From assembly GCF_900101385.1 (NCBI RefSeq), contig NZ_FMZB01000004.1:124001-188000 (forward strand): a stretch of 64,000 bases of DNA, given 5' to 3'. A model generated the notes under the pieces. The model made no database searches, was not told where the DNA came from, and worked only from the letters and a program-made list of their open reading frames with translations. This DNA comes from Terribacillus halophilus (GTDB lineage Bacteria; Bacillota; Bacilli; Bacillales; Amphibacillaceae). Shown here one piece after another: positions 49,738-59,310 of this stretch (position 1 is its first letter; each line of letters begins with the position of its first letter). The translations under genes were made by a program, and so were the position numbers.

Positions 49738-50913
49738 ATGCGTCTGAATCATCAATATATCCGCACCCAAGTCATGGCACAAAATATCTGGAAAAAGGTT
49801 TCATCTGATAAAAGTACATCTGTAGATACACAATCAGTGAGGGAAAAGGCATACAGATTGGAGACCCAATCACCTGAGATGGGTATCAATCAGATCAATT
49901 ACTCTAAGACCACAGTAGCGGGAAACGAAAGGAATTTCAGCAGATTATATCAATCTGCGAATGATCGAACAGTAATAGACAAGGGAGAAGTAACGGTAAT
50001 CAACTCCAAAAACCCTTATGAATCTGAGGGTGATATCAGAATCAAAATATTAGATAAAAAATACAGCAGGGTTAATGCGATTAACAGAACAAAGTCTGAT
50101 CCATTAGGCTATATCAAGGATAAGTATCAAAATGCAAAGTCGCCCTATTTCAGAAGTGATCTGACAGCTGCTGAAAGACAGGCTGCTTACGATAATGAAA
50201 CAGAATGGCTATTCAAAGGGAAAGCGCAAAACTATAATCTGCAGGATGCTGCATTTCGCAATATCAGGTTTAATGGGGAAGTGGAGGCTGAGAATGCCAA
50301 AGTGTATCAGCGAAGTCAGGTGAACCAGCAGCTGCAAGTATTGTTGAACAGAAACAAGATTCACATACCACAAGGCACAGAGCTTACATTTACGATTACA
50401 CCGATTGACTATAAGGTGCGGGTCAGCGGAACAGATGATGAGACGCTCATCGAGCAAATAGAGCAAGTGCTGCAATCTGGTGACAATGGCACAGAGCTAT
50501 TCTTACATATCATGAAAAGCCAAAGCAGTGATTCAGCACAATTTTCCGAAGAGGCATATAAAAAATATCAAGCCGCACGTGAAATGTATGACGTCACAGG
50601 CTATCGGCTGAAGAATTTAAAAGTGGTCGATGGGCGTTACGTAACACCTGATGGACGTGATTTATTAGAAGTATATAAAGAAGGGCTGGAGAAAGATCCT
50701 GTACAAAAGCATACTGCTTCCTATGCGATAGCTCACTATAGTTCGGAGCTCAGTAAAATAGCAGAAGCCGGGTATGATAACATTCCGGATTTCATCCTAT
50801 CGATTGATTATAGCAATGGATCTTTACGGGATGTGGGACAAAGCAAGGGCTATGGCACCGGAGATACCAATTGGCTTGTAACTTTAAAGCATAAAACGGG
50901 TGTGAATTATTAG
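49738..50913 (+). CDS. DUF4885 family protein
   Basis: A 391-residue protein with AGGAGGGAATCG before ATG 49738. No signal peptide by the usual rules (MRLNHQYIRTQVMAQNIWKK), polar throughout. The middle has QGTELTFTITPIDYKVRVSGTDDETLIEQIEQVLQ and the end YDVTGYRLKNLKVVDGRYVTPDGRDL, the pattern of the Bacillus DUF4885 family. Function unknown; the domain resembles that of putative secreted or flagellum-related proteins but nothing decisive is seen. Monocistronic with its own terminator. Confidence 0.75.
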   Translation: MRLNHQYIRTQVMAQNIWKKVSSDKSTSVDTQSVREKAYRLETQSPEMGINQINYSKTTVAGNERNFSRLYQSANDRTVIDKGEVTVINSKNPYESEGDIRIKILDKKYSRVNAINRTKSDPLGYIKDKYQNAKSPYFRSDLTAAERQAAYDNETEWLFKGKAQNYNLQDAAFRNIRFNGEVEAENAKVYQRSQVNQQLQVLLNRNKIHIPQGTELTFTITPIDYKVRVSGTDDETLIEQIEQVLQSGDNGTELFLHIMKSQSSDSAQFSEEAYKKYQAAREMYDVTGYRLKNLKVVDGRYVTPDGRDLLEVYKEGLEKDPVQKHTASYAIAHYSSELSKIAEAGYDNIPDFILSIDYSNGSLRDVGQSKGYGTGDTNWLVTLKHKTGVNY

Positions 50914-50940
50914 AAAGCTGTTCATTGAGAACGGCTTTTT
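50914..50940 (+). terminator. Terminator of the DUF4885 gene
   Basis: AAAGCTGTTC, loop ATTGA, GAACGGCTTT then TT. The 50941-51470 stretch beyond it has no gene on either strand; it presumably contains the permease promoter. Confidence 0.75.
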
Positions 50941-51470
50941 CTAGATTTAAGTTCCCTATTTAAATTATTCCATTATGGTGATGCAAGAGTGATTAAATTT
51001 AGTGGATTATGTAACAGTTTTGACCCAGAGCATTGGAGCAGCAGTTGCCGTTCGTTTCCTTGTTGGTGGTATGAAAAATCATGAACGGCTCCCCTGAACC
51101 GACCAAGCTTATCTAAATAGCACATGCGAGGACTGCAGGATCACATAACGTGTTTTTGTTCACGATACACTGATTGGATTCATCCTAGCTCTCTTCATCC
51201 GCCGTGTTGTAATCAAACATTTCACTTCGCCCAGAATGATGGAAGCAGCAAGTCGGATTTCCGTTATAAAAACAGTGGAAATTCGGAAGTAGCAAGGTTA
51301 CTACCAGGAAAGAGATGATCATCAAGCCCAATTGGTATAACATATGATATAATCCATATGTTTCACTATTCTCTTTTACGGTTTGTACAATTGTTACAGA
51401 TGTTTGTAAGCAGTTTGCTATCAAATCAAAATAGAATAACGTGGGTAAGTTGAGAGCAAGGGGCTTTGAT

Positions 51471-52832
51471 ATGGAAAGAAACAACCGATCGATAAATGAT
51501 TTACAAAAAGGTTTGAAAAATCGCCATGTGCAGATGATTGCACTGGGCGGGGCAATTGGAACCGGCCTATTTTATGGCTCTGCGTCTTCCATAGGATTAG
51601 CAGGTCCGGCTATCCCGCTTGCTTATCTGGCAGGGGGCTTGATGATTTTCCTGATCATGCGTGCTCTGGGCGAACTTTCTGTCGATACGCCAAATTCCGG
51701 TTCCATCAGTTATTATGCTTATGAGAACTTAGGAGACTTTTTCGGATTCTTCTCCGGATGGAACTATTGGTTTAATTATATAGCTGTAACGATGGCTGAA
51801 TTGACGGTCGTCGGTATATATGTTCAATATTGGTTCCCGGAAGTGCCGGCTTGGCTGACAGCATTCGGCTTCCTGGTCTTGATTACTTGCATAAACCTAT
51901 TAAGTGTCAAGTTGTATGGTGAATTCGAGTTCTATTTCGCTCTGATCAAAGTGATAGCTATTATCGGCATGATAGTCCTGGGCTTGGTAATCATCTTCAC
52001 TGGTATTGGAAATGATGGTATACCGACTGGATTCTCCAATCTTTTTGATGAAGGAGGATTCTTGCCCAATGGGATGATAGGCGTTCTTCTTTCCATTGTA
52101 CCCGTGATGTTCAGCTTTGGTGGCGTTGAGCTGGTAGGTATAACAGCGGGTGAGGTTGAAACACCAAAGAAGACGATTCCCAAGGCAATTAATCAAGTTG
52201 TTTACCGCATTTTAATCTTTTATGTAGGGTCAATGATTGTCATAACGTCTATCTTTCCATGGAATCAAATTGATGGGGAAAGCAGTCCATTTGTCCAAAT
52301 ACTCGATGGTATCGGTATACCCGCAGCAGCTGGAATATTGAATCTTGTTGTCTTGACTGCAGCTGTGTCGGCACACAATAGTGGTCTGTACAGTAATGGA
52401 CGCATGCTGCATTCCTTAGCGAAGCAAGGCAACGCGCCACGGTTCCTGCAGCGTGTCGGGAAACGGACAGGTGCACCAGTACCAGCTATTTTACTGTCTT
52501 CGGGAGTGGCTGGAATTGCTGTTATCATTAATTACTTATTCCCGGAAAAGGTATTCGGCTACGTGATGGCTACTGCGACGGTTGCAGGTATCATCAACTG
52601 GATTATGATCGTTACCATTCACTTGGCATTTCGGAAGCGCATAGGAAAGGAAGCAGCACGCAAGCTATCCTTTAAGCTGCCGCTGTATCCTATATCCAAT
52701 TATGTCGTACTCCTATTCCTTGTAGCGGTGCTTGTCATCATAGGCTTCATGCCGGATTATCGTTTGGCTCTTTATATAATGCCATTATGGATACTTATAC
52801 TTGTGATAGGATATAAGCTGAAGAAAAAATGA
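51471..52832 (+). CDS. Amino acid permease (APC/AAT family)
   Basis: A 453-residue, 12-segment transporter. ATG 51471 (MERNNRSINDLQKGL) follows AAGGGG; a longer frame is unsupported. The family signatures LKNRHVQMIALGGAIGTGLFYGSASSI, SVDTPNSGSISYYAYENLG and FSFGGVELVGITAGEVETPKKTIP are present, as in RocE/AapA/GabP-type proton symporters. The conserved stretch with AAVSAHNSGLYSNGRMLHSLAKQGNAP also fits. The amino acid specificity is not readable. Confidence 0.88.
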   Translation: MERNNRSINDLQKGLKNRHVQMIALGGAIGTGLFYGSASSIGLAGPAIPLAYLAGGLMIFLIMRALGELSVDTPNSGSISYYAYENLGDFFGFFSGWNYWFNYIAVTMAELTVVGIYVQYWFPEVPAWLTAFGFLVLITCINLLSVKLYGEFEFYFALIKVIAIIGMIVLGLVIIFTGIGNDGIPTGFSNLFDEGGFLPNGMIGVLLSIVPVMFSFGGVELVGITAGEVETPKKTIPKAINQVVYRILIFYVGSMIVITSIFPWNQIDGESSPFVQILDGIGIPAAAGILNLVVLTAAVSAHNSGLYSNGRMLHSLAKQGNAPRFLQRVGKRTGAPVPAILLSSGVAGIAVIINYLFPEKVFGYVMATATVAGIINWIMIVTIHLAFRKRIGKEAARKLSFKLPLYPISNYVVLLFLVAVLVIIGFMPDYRLALYIMPLWILILVIGYKLKKK

Positions 52833-52870
52833 AAAATGCGTGCCCCTAGTATAGGGACACGCATTTTTTT
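52832..52870 (+). terminator. Terminator of the permease gene
   Basis: AAAAATGCGTGCCCCTA pairs with TAGGGACACGCATTTTT; starts at the stop codon. Confidence 0.85.
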
Positions 52871-52894
52871 AATGAGATTACCGCTGAAAATGAA

Positions 52895-53086
52895 CTAAGG
52901 ACGAAGGTTTTTTTCGAAAATCAATTCAAAATAGGCGGCTGAACCGTATCCCTTGGTGGAAGGAGCGAATATCTGAATGAATCTCCATCCGCTGGCTGCA
53001 TGTTTGTTGATGATGTCCTGATAATCTTCTTTAGGTTTACTGTTCCAAGTACCCAATTCAACTTTAACAAATTTGTATTCGAACAT
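52895..53086 (-). CDS. DUF4177 domain protein
   Basis: A 63-residue protein ([15 protein letters not shown]), ATG 53086 behind AGAGGTGAC. The DUF4177 pattern is clear: YKFV.....[20 protein letters not shown] and a C-terminal ELIFEK. A small single-domain family of unknown function. No operon partner. Confidence 0.8.
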   Translation of the reverse strand: MFEYKFVKVELGTWNSKPKEDYQDIINKHAASGWRFIQIFAPSTKGYGSAAYFELIFEKNLRP

Positions 53087-53099
53087 TAGTGTCACCTCT

Positions 53100-53659
53100 A
53101 AATGATATACGAATGAAATGGTTGATAGTTTCTAAAAGTTAACAAATTGTCTTGTGTGGGAAAGCGGTAGGAGCAAGCTTGAGTTAGAGAGATTTTGAAG
53201 AAGAATCTCATTGAACAGTTGGTACGGAAAAACCCCTTAGCATGAAAAGGGTTTAATACTACTTAATTTTATTAACTAACTCTTTAGCCTGGACAATATC
53301 AAGTCCGATTAATTGTTGAGTTTGGCGGCCGAATTAGATGACAAACTTGCGAATGGTTAATTGAAACAGGAAAAGTTACTCAATGGCTAAAGTTCAATGA
53401 GTGTACGAGGAATCTAATAGAAATAAGGATAACAAATACTATTATACTGAGAACCGAAATTGCATTGGAAGGTGTTAGTATACTAGCTGCCATACATAAA
53501 GAGCTAATACGAATAATGTTGTAAACAAGGGGCTAACTGGTATAAGACAGCTAGTACAGATAGCAATGCCATTGGAAATCGGCTTCAGTGTCAATACTAT
53601 CCAATCGCTGCTCTCCGCGAGTTGTGGTTAACCGGGCATTTTAGAATAAAAAAATATCC
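53100..53659. other. Gene-free segment
   Basis: No open frame with a ribosome site on either strand. It looks like degraded sequence; no repeats or RNA structure are recognised. Confidence 0.5.
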
Positions 53660-53697
53660 TCCATTTTATTCACACGAAAATGGAGGAGTTATTTTTT
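53660..53697 (-). terminator. Terminator of the small Spo0E-like gene
   Basis: CTCCATTTT, loop ATTCACACG, AAAATGGAG with a T-run on the minus strand. Confidence 0.8.
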
Positions 53698-53832
53698 ATA
53701 TTGCATTGCTTTTTTTAATAATATGATGTCTTGGTTAATATTTTTTTTGATATGGTCACTTGGGCATCTTTCAAAATCACGCATCAATCGGACTAGCTCC
53801 CTATAAATTAATTTCTTTTCATTTAAGCGCAC
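53698..53832 (-). CDS. Small Spo0E-like protein (degenerate aspartyl-phosphate phosphatase?)
   Basis: 44 residues from GTG 53832 (AGGGGGATA upstream): RLNEKKLIYRELVRLMRDF, then ERCPSDHIKKNINQDIILL. The layout of two helices with a turn is that of the Spo0E family, which dephosphorylates Spo0A~P. The usual signature SQELD is replaced by NQDII, so activity is doubtful. Too short for most ORF callers; the ribosome site and terminator support expression. Confidence 0.5.
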
Positions 53833-54061
53833 TTCTACTATCCCCCTAACTATACTTGTATCCCCTGTTAGTATGAAGTTAAACCTTTTTATTCCTAAGG
53901 ATTCATTTTACATTTTTTTTCATGTTTATATACTTTTACGCTCATATACTAGTTCAATAGACATCTACACCGATGCATATGTTTACTTGTAATTTTGTTG
54001 CAAATACAACAAAAATGCATTACTATTACATCCTACACACAAATCAAAAAGAGGTGGCTAT

Positions 54062-54514
54062 ATGAAAGAAATCCTACGGGAAATCGGGATGATTGCCAGG
54101 GCCTTAGATTCTATCAGCAATATAGAATTTAAAGAATTTGACCTTGCCAAGGGGCAATATTTATATCTTGTGCGCGTAGTTGAGAATCCAGGAATCATCC
54201 AAGAGAAGTTGGCCGAAATGATCAAAGTGGATAGAACAACCGCAGCGCGTGCCATAAAGAAACTTGAAATCAATGGCTTTATTGAAAAGCGGAATGATAA
54301 GCAGAACCAGAAGATCAAAAAACTATTCCCGACAGAGAAAGGGAAAGAGGTTTATCATTCGATTATCAAAGAAAATGATCATTCCAATATGGTTGCACTA
54401 GCTGGATTTTCTGAAAGTGAAATAGAAACTATCTATCATCTTTTGCAAAGAGTGAGAAAGAACGTGGAAATAGACTGGGAATACGTTAAAAAAGGAAATA
54501 CGCGAGACTATTGA
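54062..54514 (+). CDS. MarR-family transcriptional regulator
   Basis: A 150-residue winged-helix protein (AAAGAGGTGG before ATG 54062). The DNA-binding part is GIIQEKLAEMIKVDRTTAARAIKKLEINGFIEKRNDKQNQKIKKLFPTEKG, with the beta-wing Asp-Lys region intact. It is followed by paiA after 21 bp in the same operon, so it may regulate polyamine acetylation. Confidence 0.88.
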   Translation: MKEILREIGMIARALDSISNIEFKEFDLAKGQYLYLVRVVENPGIIQEKLAEMIKVDRTTAARAIKKLEINGFIEKRNDKQNQKIKKLFPTEKGKEVYHSIIKENDHSNMVALAGFSESEIETIYHLLQRVRKNVEIDWEYVKKGNTRDY

Positions 54515-54535
54515 ATCATAAAGGAGTTACTGTAA

Positions 54536-55051
<516 letters not shown>

Positions 55052-55092
55052 TGTGAGCAAGTACAGTAAGTACCATACAAATTCGAACACTG

Positions 55093-55122
55093 AAAAAAGC
55101 ATGCCGCAACGCATGCTTTTTT
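55093..55122 (+). terminator. Terminator of the marR-paiA operon
   Basis: AAAAAAGCATGC, loop CGCAAC, GCATGCTTTTTT. Confidence 0.85.
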
Positions 55123-55177
55123 ATAAAAAGGAATTTAGAACAGAAGATGGAACAAATATCCCTTGAATGAAGTTGAT

Positions 55178-55342
55178 TCAGAAGCGATTGTTGGTTCGAG
55201 TGGATTTTATATAATTTTCAGCGTCGATTTTCGCTTTTTGCGTGACGGCTGTAGAAATTTCGTCAGGAGAATGAAACAGGTCTTTAGGCGTTGTGATGGT
55301 TATAACGACTACAATAAGCAAACCAAATAAAAGCAATAACAT
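55178..55342 (-). CDS. Small membrane or secreted protein
   Basis: 54 residues from ATG 55342 (AAAGGAG nine bases upstream), or up to 65 from 55375. The N-terminus is one hydrophobic helix (MLLLLFGLLIVVVITI) followed by a polar tail ending KSTRTNNRF. No family recognised. Confidence 0.55.
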   Translation of the reverse strand: MLLLLFGLLIVVVITITTPKDLFHSPDEISTAVTQKAKIDAENYIKSTRTNNRF

Positions 55343-55507
55343 CTTACGTCTCCTTTGTTTTTTCATTATTCTCATTATAAATATGCCTTGTGTACATTAT
55401 GTGTTGTTTGCCAGCAAGGATTGTAAAATAATTTTTTTATTGACATGAGATCGATTCCAGGATGTATGCTTCAGTCGTACTTACTGCAGATGAAGGAGAG
55501 AGGCAAT

Positions 55508-56311
55508 ATGTTAAAACTGGTTGTGACAGACTTGGACGGAACTTTTCTGAATAATAAAGGGAGTTTCGACAGGGAGCTATTCAGTGAAACACATAAAATG
55601 ATGAAAGAAAATGGCGTTATCTTTGCTGCTTGTACAGGGAAACAGTGTGAAAGGGTGGAAGAATTATTTGAAGGTCATTCAGATATCTGGGTGTTGGGGG
55701 ATAGTGCCACTCGGATCAAAAGAGATGGCGAACTGATAAGGGATTTTCCGCTCGACAAAAAATTAGGAATTGATCTTATACATCATATCCAATCATATGA
55801 GCAAGAGTTGGTTGTTATTGCTTGTACTAAAGAAGCTGCGTATGTACGGTCTGATATACCGGAAGCAGAATATAAAATTGTTCGAGGTTCTTATAAAGAA
55901 TTGAGAAAAATGAATGATTTAACTGCTATTCCATCTGAACTTGTCAAAATAACCGTATATGATAAGTTGCACAGGTCGGTCAAACTAAAACAGCATTTGC
56001 TGGATCAGACATATTCTGAACCTGTCTATATGGTTGCTTCTGAGCCAGCTTGGCTTGATATTACAGCAGCAGATGTCCATAAAGGAAAAACCGTTCAAAT
56101 ATTACAGGAACTTGTGGGAGCGACGAAGGCAGAAACGATGTCATTTGGTGATGGGGAGAATGACGTGGAATTGATGCATATCGCAGAATATAGCTTTGCG
56201 GTTGCAAATGCGTGTGAGAATACAAAAGCAGCAGCTAGTTTCATTACGAAGGCAAATGAAGAAAATGGTGTATTGCTCACCATTCAAAAGATGATTCATT
56301 TGATGAACTAA
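55508..56311 (+). CDS. HAD-superfamily Cof-type phosphatase
   Basis: A 267-residue HAD hydrolase of the Cof/IIB group; ATG 55508 (MLKLVVTDLDGTFLNNKG) with GAAGGAGAGA upstream. Motif I is DLDGT, motif II AACTGKQ, motif III Lys in VHKGKTVQ and motif IV FGDGENDVELM. Such proteins dephosphorylate sugar phosphates or flavin/PLP precursors. Substrate unknown. Confidence 0.88.
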   Translation: MLKLVVTDLDGTFLNNKGSFDRELFSETHKMMKENGVIFAACTGKQCERVEELFEGHSDIWVLGDSATRIKRDGELIRDFPLDKKLGIDLIHHIQSYEQELVVIACTKEAAYVRSDIPEAEYKIVRGSYKELRKMNDLTAIPSELVKITVYDKLHRSVKLKQHLLDQTYSEPVYMVASEPAWLDITAADVHKGKTVQILQELVGATKAETMSFGDGENDVELMHIAEYSFAVANACENTKAAASFITKANEENGVLLTIQKMIHLMN

Positions 56312-56326
56312 AATTTATTTTGTATA

Positions 56327-56348
56327 CTTATTAAACTAGTTTAATAAG
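56327..56348. promoter_or_regulatory. Perfect 22-bp palindrome, probable ROK operator
   Basis: Half-site CTTATTAAACT followed by its exact complement, just upstream of the ribosome site of the VOC-maa-ROK operon. The AT-rich palindrome resembles XylR/ROK-type operators. The ROK regulator at the end of the operon is the likely ligand. Confidence 0.7.
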
Positions 56349-56365
56349 TGTGGAGAGGGGTCTTG

Positions 56366-56749
56366 ATGATGAAAATTGAACATATTGCTGTTTGGGTGAA
56401 AGATATCGAGCAGATGAGGCAGTTTTATACACATTATTTTGGTGCAAAAAGTAACGGCTTATATGTGAATGAAAAGAAAGGTTTTTCATCCTATTTCCTT
56501 ACCTTTTCGAGTGGAGCACGATTGGAATTGATGAAGAAAAAGACGATCAATGGGCAATCGCTTCCTGATCATTTAGGATGGGCGCATACAGCATTTTCTG
56601 TTGGCAGTAAAGAAGCGGTTGATAGATTGACTGAAAAACTTAAGGCGGACGGTTATGCAATCAAGGGTAATCCACGCACTACAGGAGATGGCTACTATGA
56701 GAGCGTCATTGAAGACCCAGAAGGGAACACTATCGAAATCACTATATAG
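56366..56749 (+). CDS. VOC (glyoxalase/bleomycin resistance) family protein
   Basis: A 127-residue VOC enzyme ([21 protein letters not shown]), ATG 56366 behind GGAGAGGGG. Metal ligands of the fold: H6-type in EHIAVWV, Glu in LELMKKK, His in GWAHTAF, Glu in NTIEITI. It resembles the YaeR/Smu1112c subgroup. First gene of an operon with an acetyltransferase and a ROK regulator. The substrate is unknown. Confidence 0.85.
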   Translation: MMKIEHIAVWVKDIEQMRQFYTHYFGAKSNGLYVNEKKGFSSYFLTFSSGARLELMKKKTINGQSLPDHLGWAHTAFSVGSKEAVDRLTEKLKADGYAIKGNPRTTGDGYYESVIEDPEGNTIEITI

Positions 56750-56761
56750 AGGGGATAAAAC

Positions 56762-57319
56762 ATGACGGAGAAAGAAAAAATGGCCGCAGGAGAGTTGTAC
56801 CTATCTGCGGACAAAGAACTGGTACAGGACAGATTGGAAGCGCAAGAACTCCTATACCAATACAACTATACAAGAGGATATGAAAAAAAGCATCGCAAGG
56901 AAATTCTGAAGCAGCTTTTGGGAGCAGCTGACGATACAACAACCATCATGCCGAATTTCCGCTGTGATTATGGGTTTCATATTTTTGTCGGGAAGAATTT
57001 TTATGCGAATTACGATTGTGTTATGGTGGATGTATGTAAAATACGAATCGGTGATAATTGTATGCTCGGGCCGGGTGTTCACATCTATACGGCAACACAC
57101 CCTTTGGAGCCGGCAGAACGTAATTCCGGATTGGAATTTGGCAAGCCGGTTACCATTGGAGATAATGTATGGATCGGCGGGCGTGCAGTGATTAATCCAG
57201 GAGTTTCCATTGGCAATAATGTCGTCATTGCCTCAGGATCTGTTGTGACGAAGAGTGTTCCTGACAATGTTGTGGTCGGTGGTAATCCTGCGCGCGTTCT
57301 AAAGCATATAGAAGTATAA
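56762..57319 (+). CDS. maa: Maltose O-acetyltransferase-type hexapeptide acetyltransferase
   Basis: A 185-residue left-handed beta-helix acetyltransferase. The Maa domain ([32 protein letters not shown]) is followed by hexapeptide turns with [39 protein letters not shown] (catalytic His) and [30 protein letters not shown]. It acetylates sugars, CoA-dependent. ATG 56762, 12 bp after the VOC gene. Confidence 0.9.
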   Translation: MTEKEKMAAGELYLSADKELVQDRLEAQELLYQYNYTRGYEKKHRKEILKQLLGAADDTTTIMPNFRCDYGFHIFVGKNFYANYDCVMVDVCKIRIGDNCMLGPGVHIYTATHPLEPAERNSGLEFGKPVTIGDNVWIGGRAVINPGVSIGNNVVIASGSVVTKSVPDNVVVGGNPARVLKHIEV

Positions 57320-57334
57320 GAGGAAGTGTTCACG

Positions 57335-58342
57335 TTGGATGATCAAATGACGATGCAGGAACAAGTGAAGATAAATATAATTAGGGGAATAAGACGTTTG
57401 CTGATGGACCATCATAGGATGTCCAAGGCAGAAATTGCCGAAGCTCTTTCGATAAGCTTTCCCACTGCAAGCAAATTTATCGAGGAGTTGGTGAACCGAG
57501 GAGAAGTACTCTCCTTGGGCCTTACACCATCGGCAGGGGGAAGGAGGGCTCGCAGCTATGCTTATAATCCGGACTTTGCCCATGCATTATTGGTTTATCT
57601 TGAAAAAAAGGAAACGAAGTATGTCATTACGAATGCATATAAGGAGAAGATCCTTGAAGATACTGCGAAGAGCTTTTTAGAGCACGATCCCTCTATTTTA
57701 GCAGAATTTTTTAAAACAAAACTGGCAGAGAACCCTTCTATAAAAACCATCGCGATTGGCATACCAGGTGCTGTTAATGGGGACGTGATAAGCTATATTC
57801 CGGATTATTCACTTTATGCAAATCAAAATATAAAAGCTATCTCGAATCTAACAGTCGATTTAACAATCGAGAACGACATGAATGCTGCAGTACTCGGATA
57901 TCAAAAACGAAATGGACTATCCCATGAAGCTTCCGTTGTGTACATATATATGGGAGCGAATGGACCAGGTGCCGGTATCCTGATCAATGGGGAATTAGTA
58001 AAGGGACACACAATGTTCAGCGGGGAAATCTCATTCATTCCTTTAAATGACGATAGCAGAGTTATTACAAAAAGTGATTTTGACAAAGATGATGAAAAGT
58101 CCATCTCATTGGTCTCAAAATTGATCCAGACCATCAGTGCATTAATAAATCCTTCGCATATCGTTTTTCATCAAGCAGAAGCCAGCGAAGAATTCTTGCA
58201 TAAGGCTGCTGAAAATGTAAAGAGATATTTTCCATCTGATCATATGCCTGCGTTGTACATTAGTGATTGGGATAAAGATTATAAGGAAGGGCTTTGGCAG
58301 TTGGCGAAATTAAATTTAATATGCTTGGATATGAATTCTTGA
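57335..58342 (+). CDS. ROK-family transcriptional regulator
   Basis: About 335 residues; TTG 57335 lies nine bases after AAGAGGAAG, while GTG 57326 abuts it. N-terminal winged helix RMSKAEIAEALSISFPTASKFIEELVNRGEV, then a ROK sugar-kinase-like domain with AIGIPGAVNGDVI, TIENDMNAAVLGY and YIYMGANGPGAGILINGEL. The cysteine-zinc motif of ROK kinases is absent, so it is probably a pure regulator. Third gene of the VOC-maa-ROK operon; likely binds the palindrome at 56327. Confidence 0.85.
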   Translation: MDDQMTMQEQVKINIIRGIRRLLMDHHRMSKAEIAEALSISFPTASKFIEELVNRGEVLSLGLTPSAGGRRARSYAYNPDFAHALLVYLEKKETKYVITNAYKEKILEDTAKSFLEHDPSILAEFFKTKLAENPSIKTIAIGIPGAVNGDVISYIPDYSLYANQNIKAISNLTVDLTIENDMNAAVLGYQKRNGLSHEASVVYIYMGANGPGAGILINGELVKGHTMFSGEISFIPLNDDSRVITKSDFDKDDEKSISLVSKLIQTISALINPSHIVFHQAEASEEFLHKAAENVKRYFPSDHMPALYISDWDKDYKEGLWQLAKLNLICLDMNS

Positions 58343-58432
58343 CTAAGTTAAGGCTTATATAGGTGTTTGAATTTTCTGATGTTTAGTATACTAATATAGT
58401 GACTCAATAATATTTTATCTAAAGGGGTAGCC

Positions 58433-58636
58433 ATGAAAAACAAGATTGTGGCAGGTGTGCTTGGGATTTTATTGGGCAATTTAGGGATTCATAAGTTTTA
58501 TCTGGGGAACATTGGGATGGGGATTGTGTACTTGTTATTTTCATGGACAGTCATTCCGGGTATCATTGGTTTTATTGAAGGCCTTATATATTTATTTCAG
58601 TCGGATGAAGATTTCGATGCGAAGTATAACAGGTGA
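58433..58636 (+). CDS. TM2-domain membrane protein
   Basis: 67 residues with two helices joined by a short turn; the TM2 pattern is clear: LGILLGNLGIHKFYLGNIGMGIVYLLF ... PGIIGFIEGLIYLF followed by an acidic end. AAAGGGG precedes ATG 58433. Function unknown. Terminator follows. Confidence 0.88.
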   Translation: MKNKIVAGVLGILLGNLGIHKFYLGNIGMGIVYLLFSWTVIPGIIGFIEGLIYLFQSDEDFDAKYNR

Positions 58637-58644
58637 AACGAATA

Positions 58645-58683
58645 AAAAACCGGCAGCTACGACCTGGCAATTGCCGGTTTTTT
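58645..58683 (+). terminator. Terminator of the TM2 gene
   Basis: AAAAAACCGGCA...TGCCGGTTTTTT. Confidence 0.8.
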
Positions 58684-58731
58684 GGGAGTTTTATCTATGC
58701 CTGTTAGTGCAGGAGAAATAGGAGGATTAGT

Positions 58732-59190
58732 GTGAAAAGGTATAATGCAATCATTTCAGCATGTTTCTTCAGTGTGTTCTTTCTTGCTTTGTCTATTTAT
58801 GAAGGAAGTAATATTTTAGATGATCCGTTTGATTGGGAACGCTCCACACCTTTTACCCAGTTATTGATCGCTGACCCATCTTTCCCAACAGATATCGTTT
58901 TCTTGGATTACTTTGTATACGCTATAAAGTTCTATCCTTTTTATCCAATCCTGGCTCTTATCAGCGGAGTTATGCTATTCGTTTTATCTCTGCCGATTAT
59001 TAACCGAGATAAAAATACTATAAACATCCTGCTAGTGCTGATGGGGATTTTGGGTATCAGTTTATCGGTTTCTTTCTTTTCGGCTCAAAGCTTTGGATCC
59101 GCCGTATACCGTTACTCTTTTGTAATCATGGGGCTATTCTTAACTATATACGGCGGCGTTTCAATCGCTAGAAATCGTCGTACAGCTTAA
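58732..59190 (+). CDS. DUF4306 (YjdJ-like) membrane protein
   Basis: A 152-residue protein with four hydrophobic segments (about 7-23, 62-88, 98-118, 124-145), GTG 58732 behind GGAGGA. The extracellular loop GSNILDDPFDWERSTPFTQLL and FLDYFVYAIKFYPFYP match the pattern of B. subtilis YjdJ. Function unknown. Confidence 0.7.
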   Translation: MKRYNAIISACFFSVFFLALSIYEGSNILDDPFDWERSTPFTQLLIADPSFPTDIVFLDYFVYAIKFYPFYPILALISGVMLFVLSLPIINRDKNTINILLVLMGILGISLSVSFFSAQSFGSAVYRYSFVIMGLFLTIYGGVSIARNRRTA

Positions 59191-59191
59191 T

Positions 59192-59230
59192 GGAAGAAGC
59201 CGCCTTAACTCATAGGGCGGCTTCTTCCTT
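59192..59230 (+). terminator. Terminator of the DUF4306 gene
   Basis: GGAAGAAGCCGCC...GGCGGCTTCTTCC, perfect 13-bp stem. Confidence 0.85.
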
Positions 59231-59310
59231 GTTTTAAGAGAGGTCGTAAAGGGAATAAAGGACGTTTTGCTCCTATACCGATTGTGGATGCAAGAACAAA
59301 AAAATTGTTA

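Noticed and set aside
51124-51318. 64-residue ORF before the permease
   Set aside because: No ribosome site, Cys/His-rich random composition and overlap with an equally open frame on the other strand.
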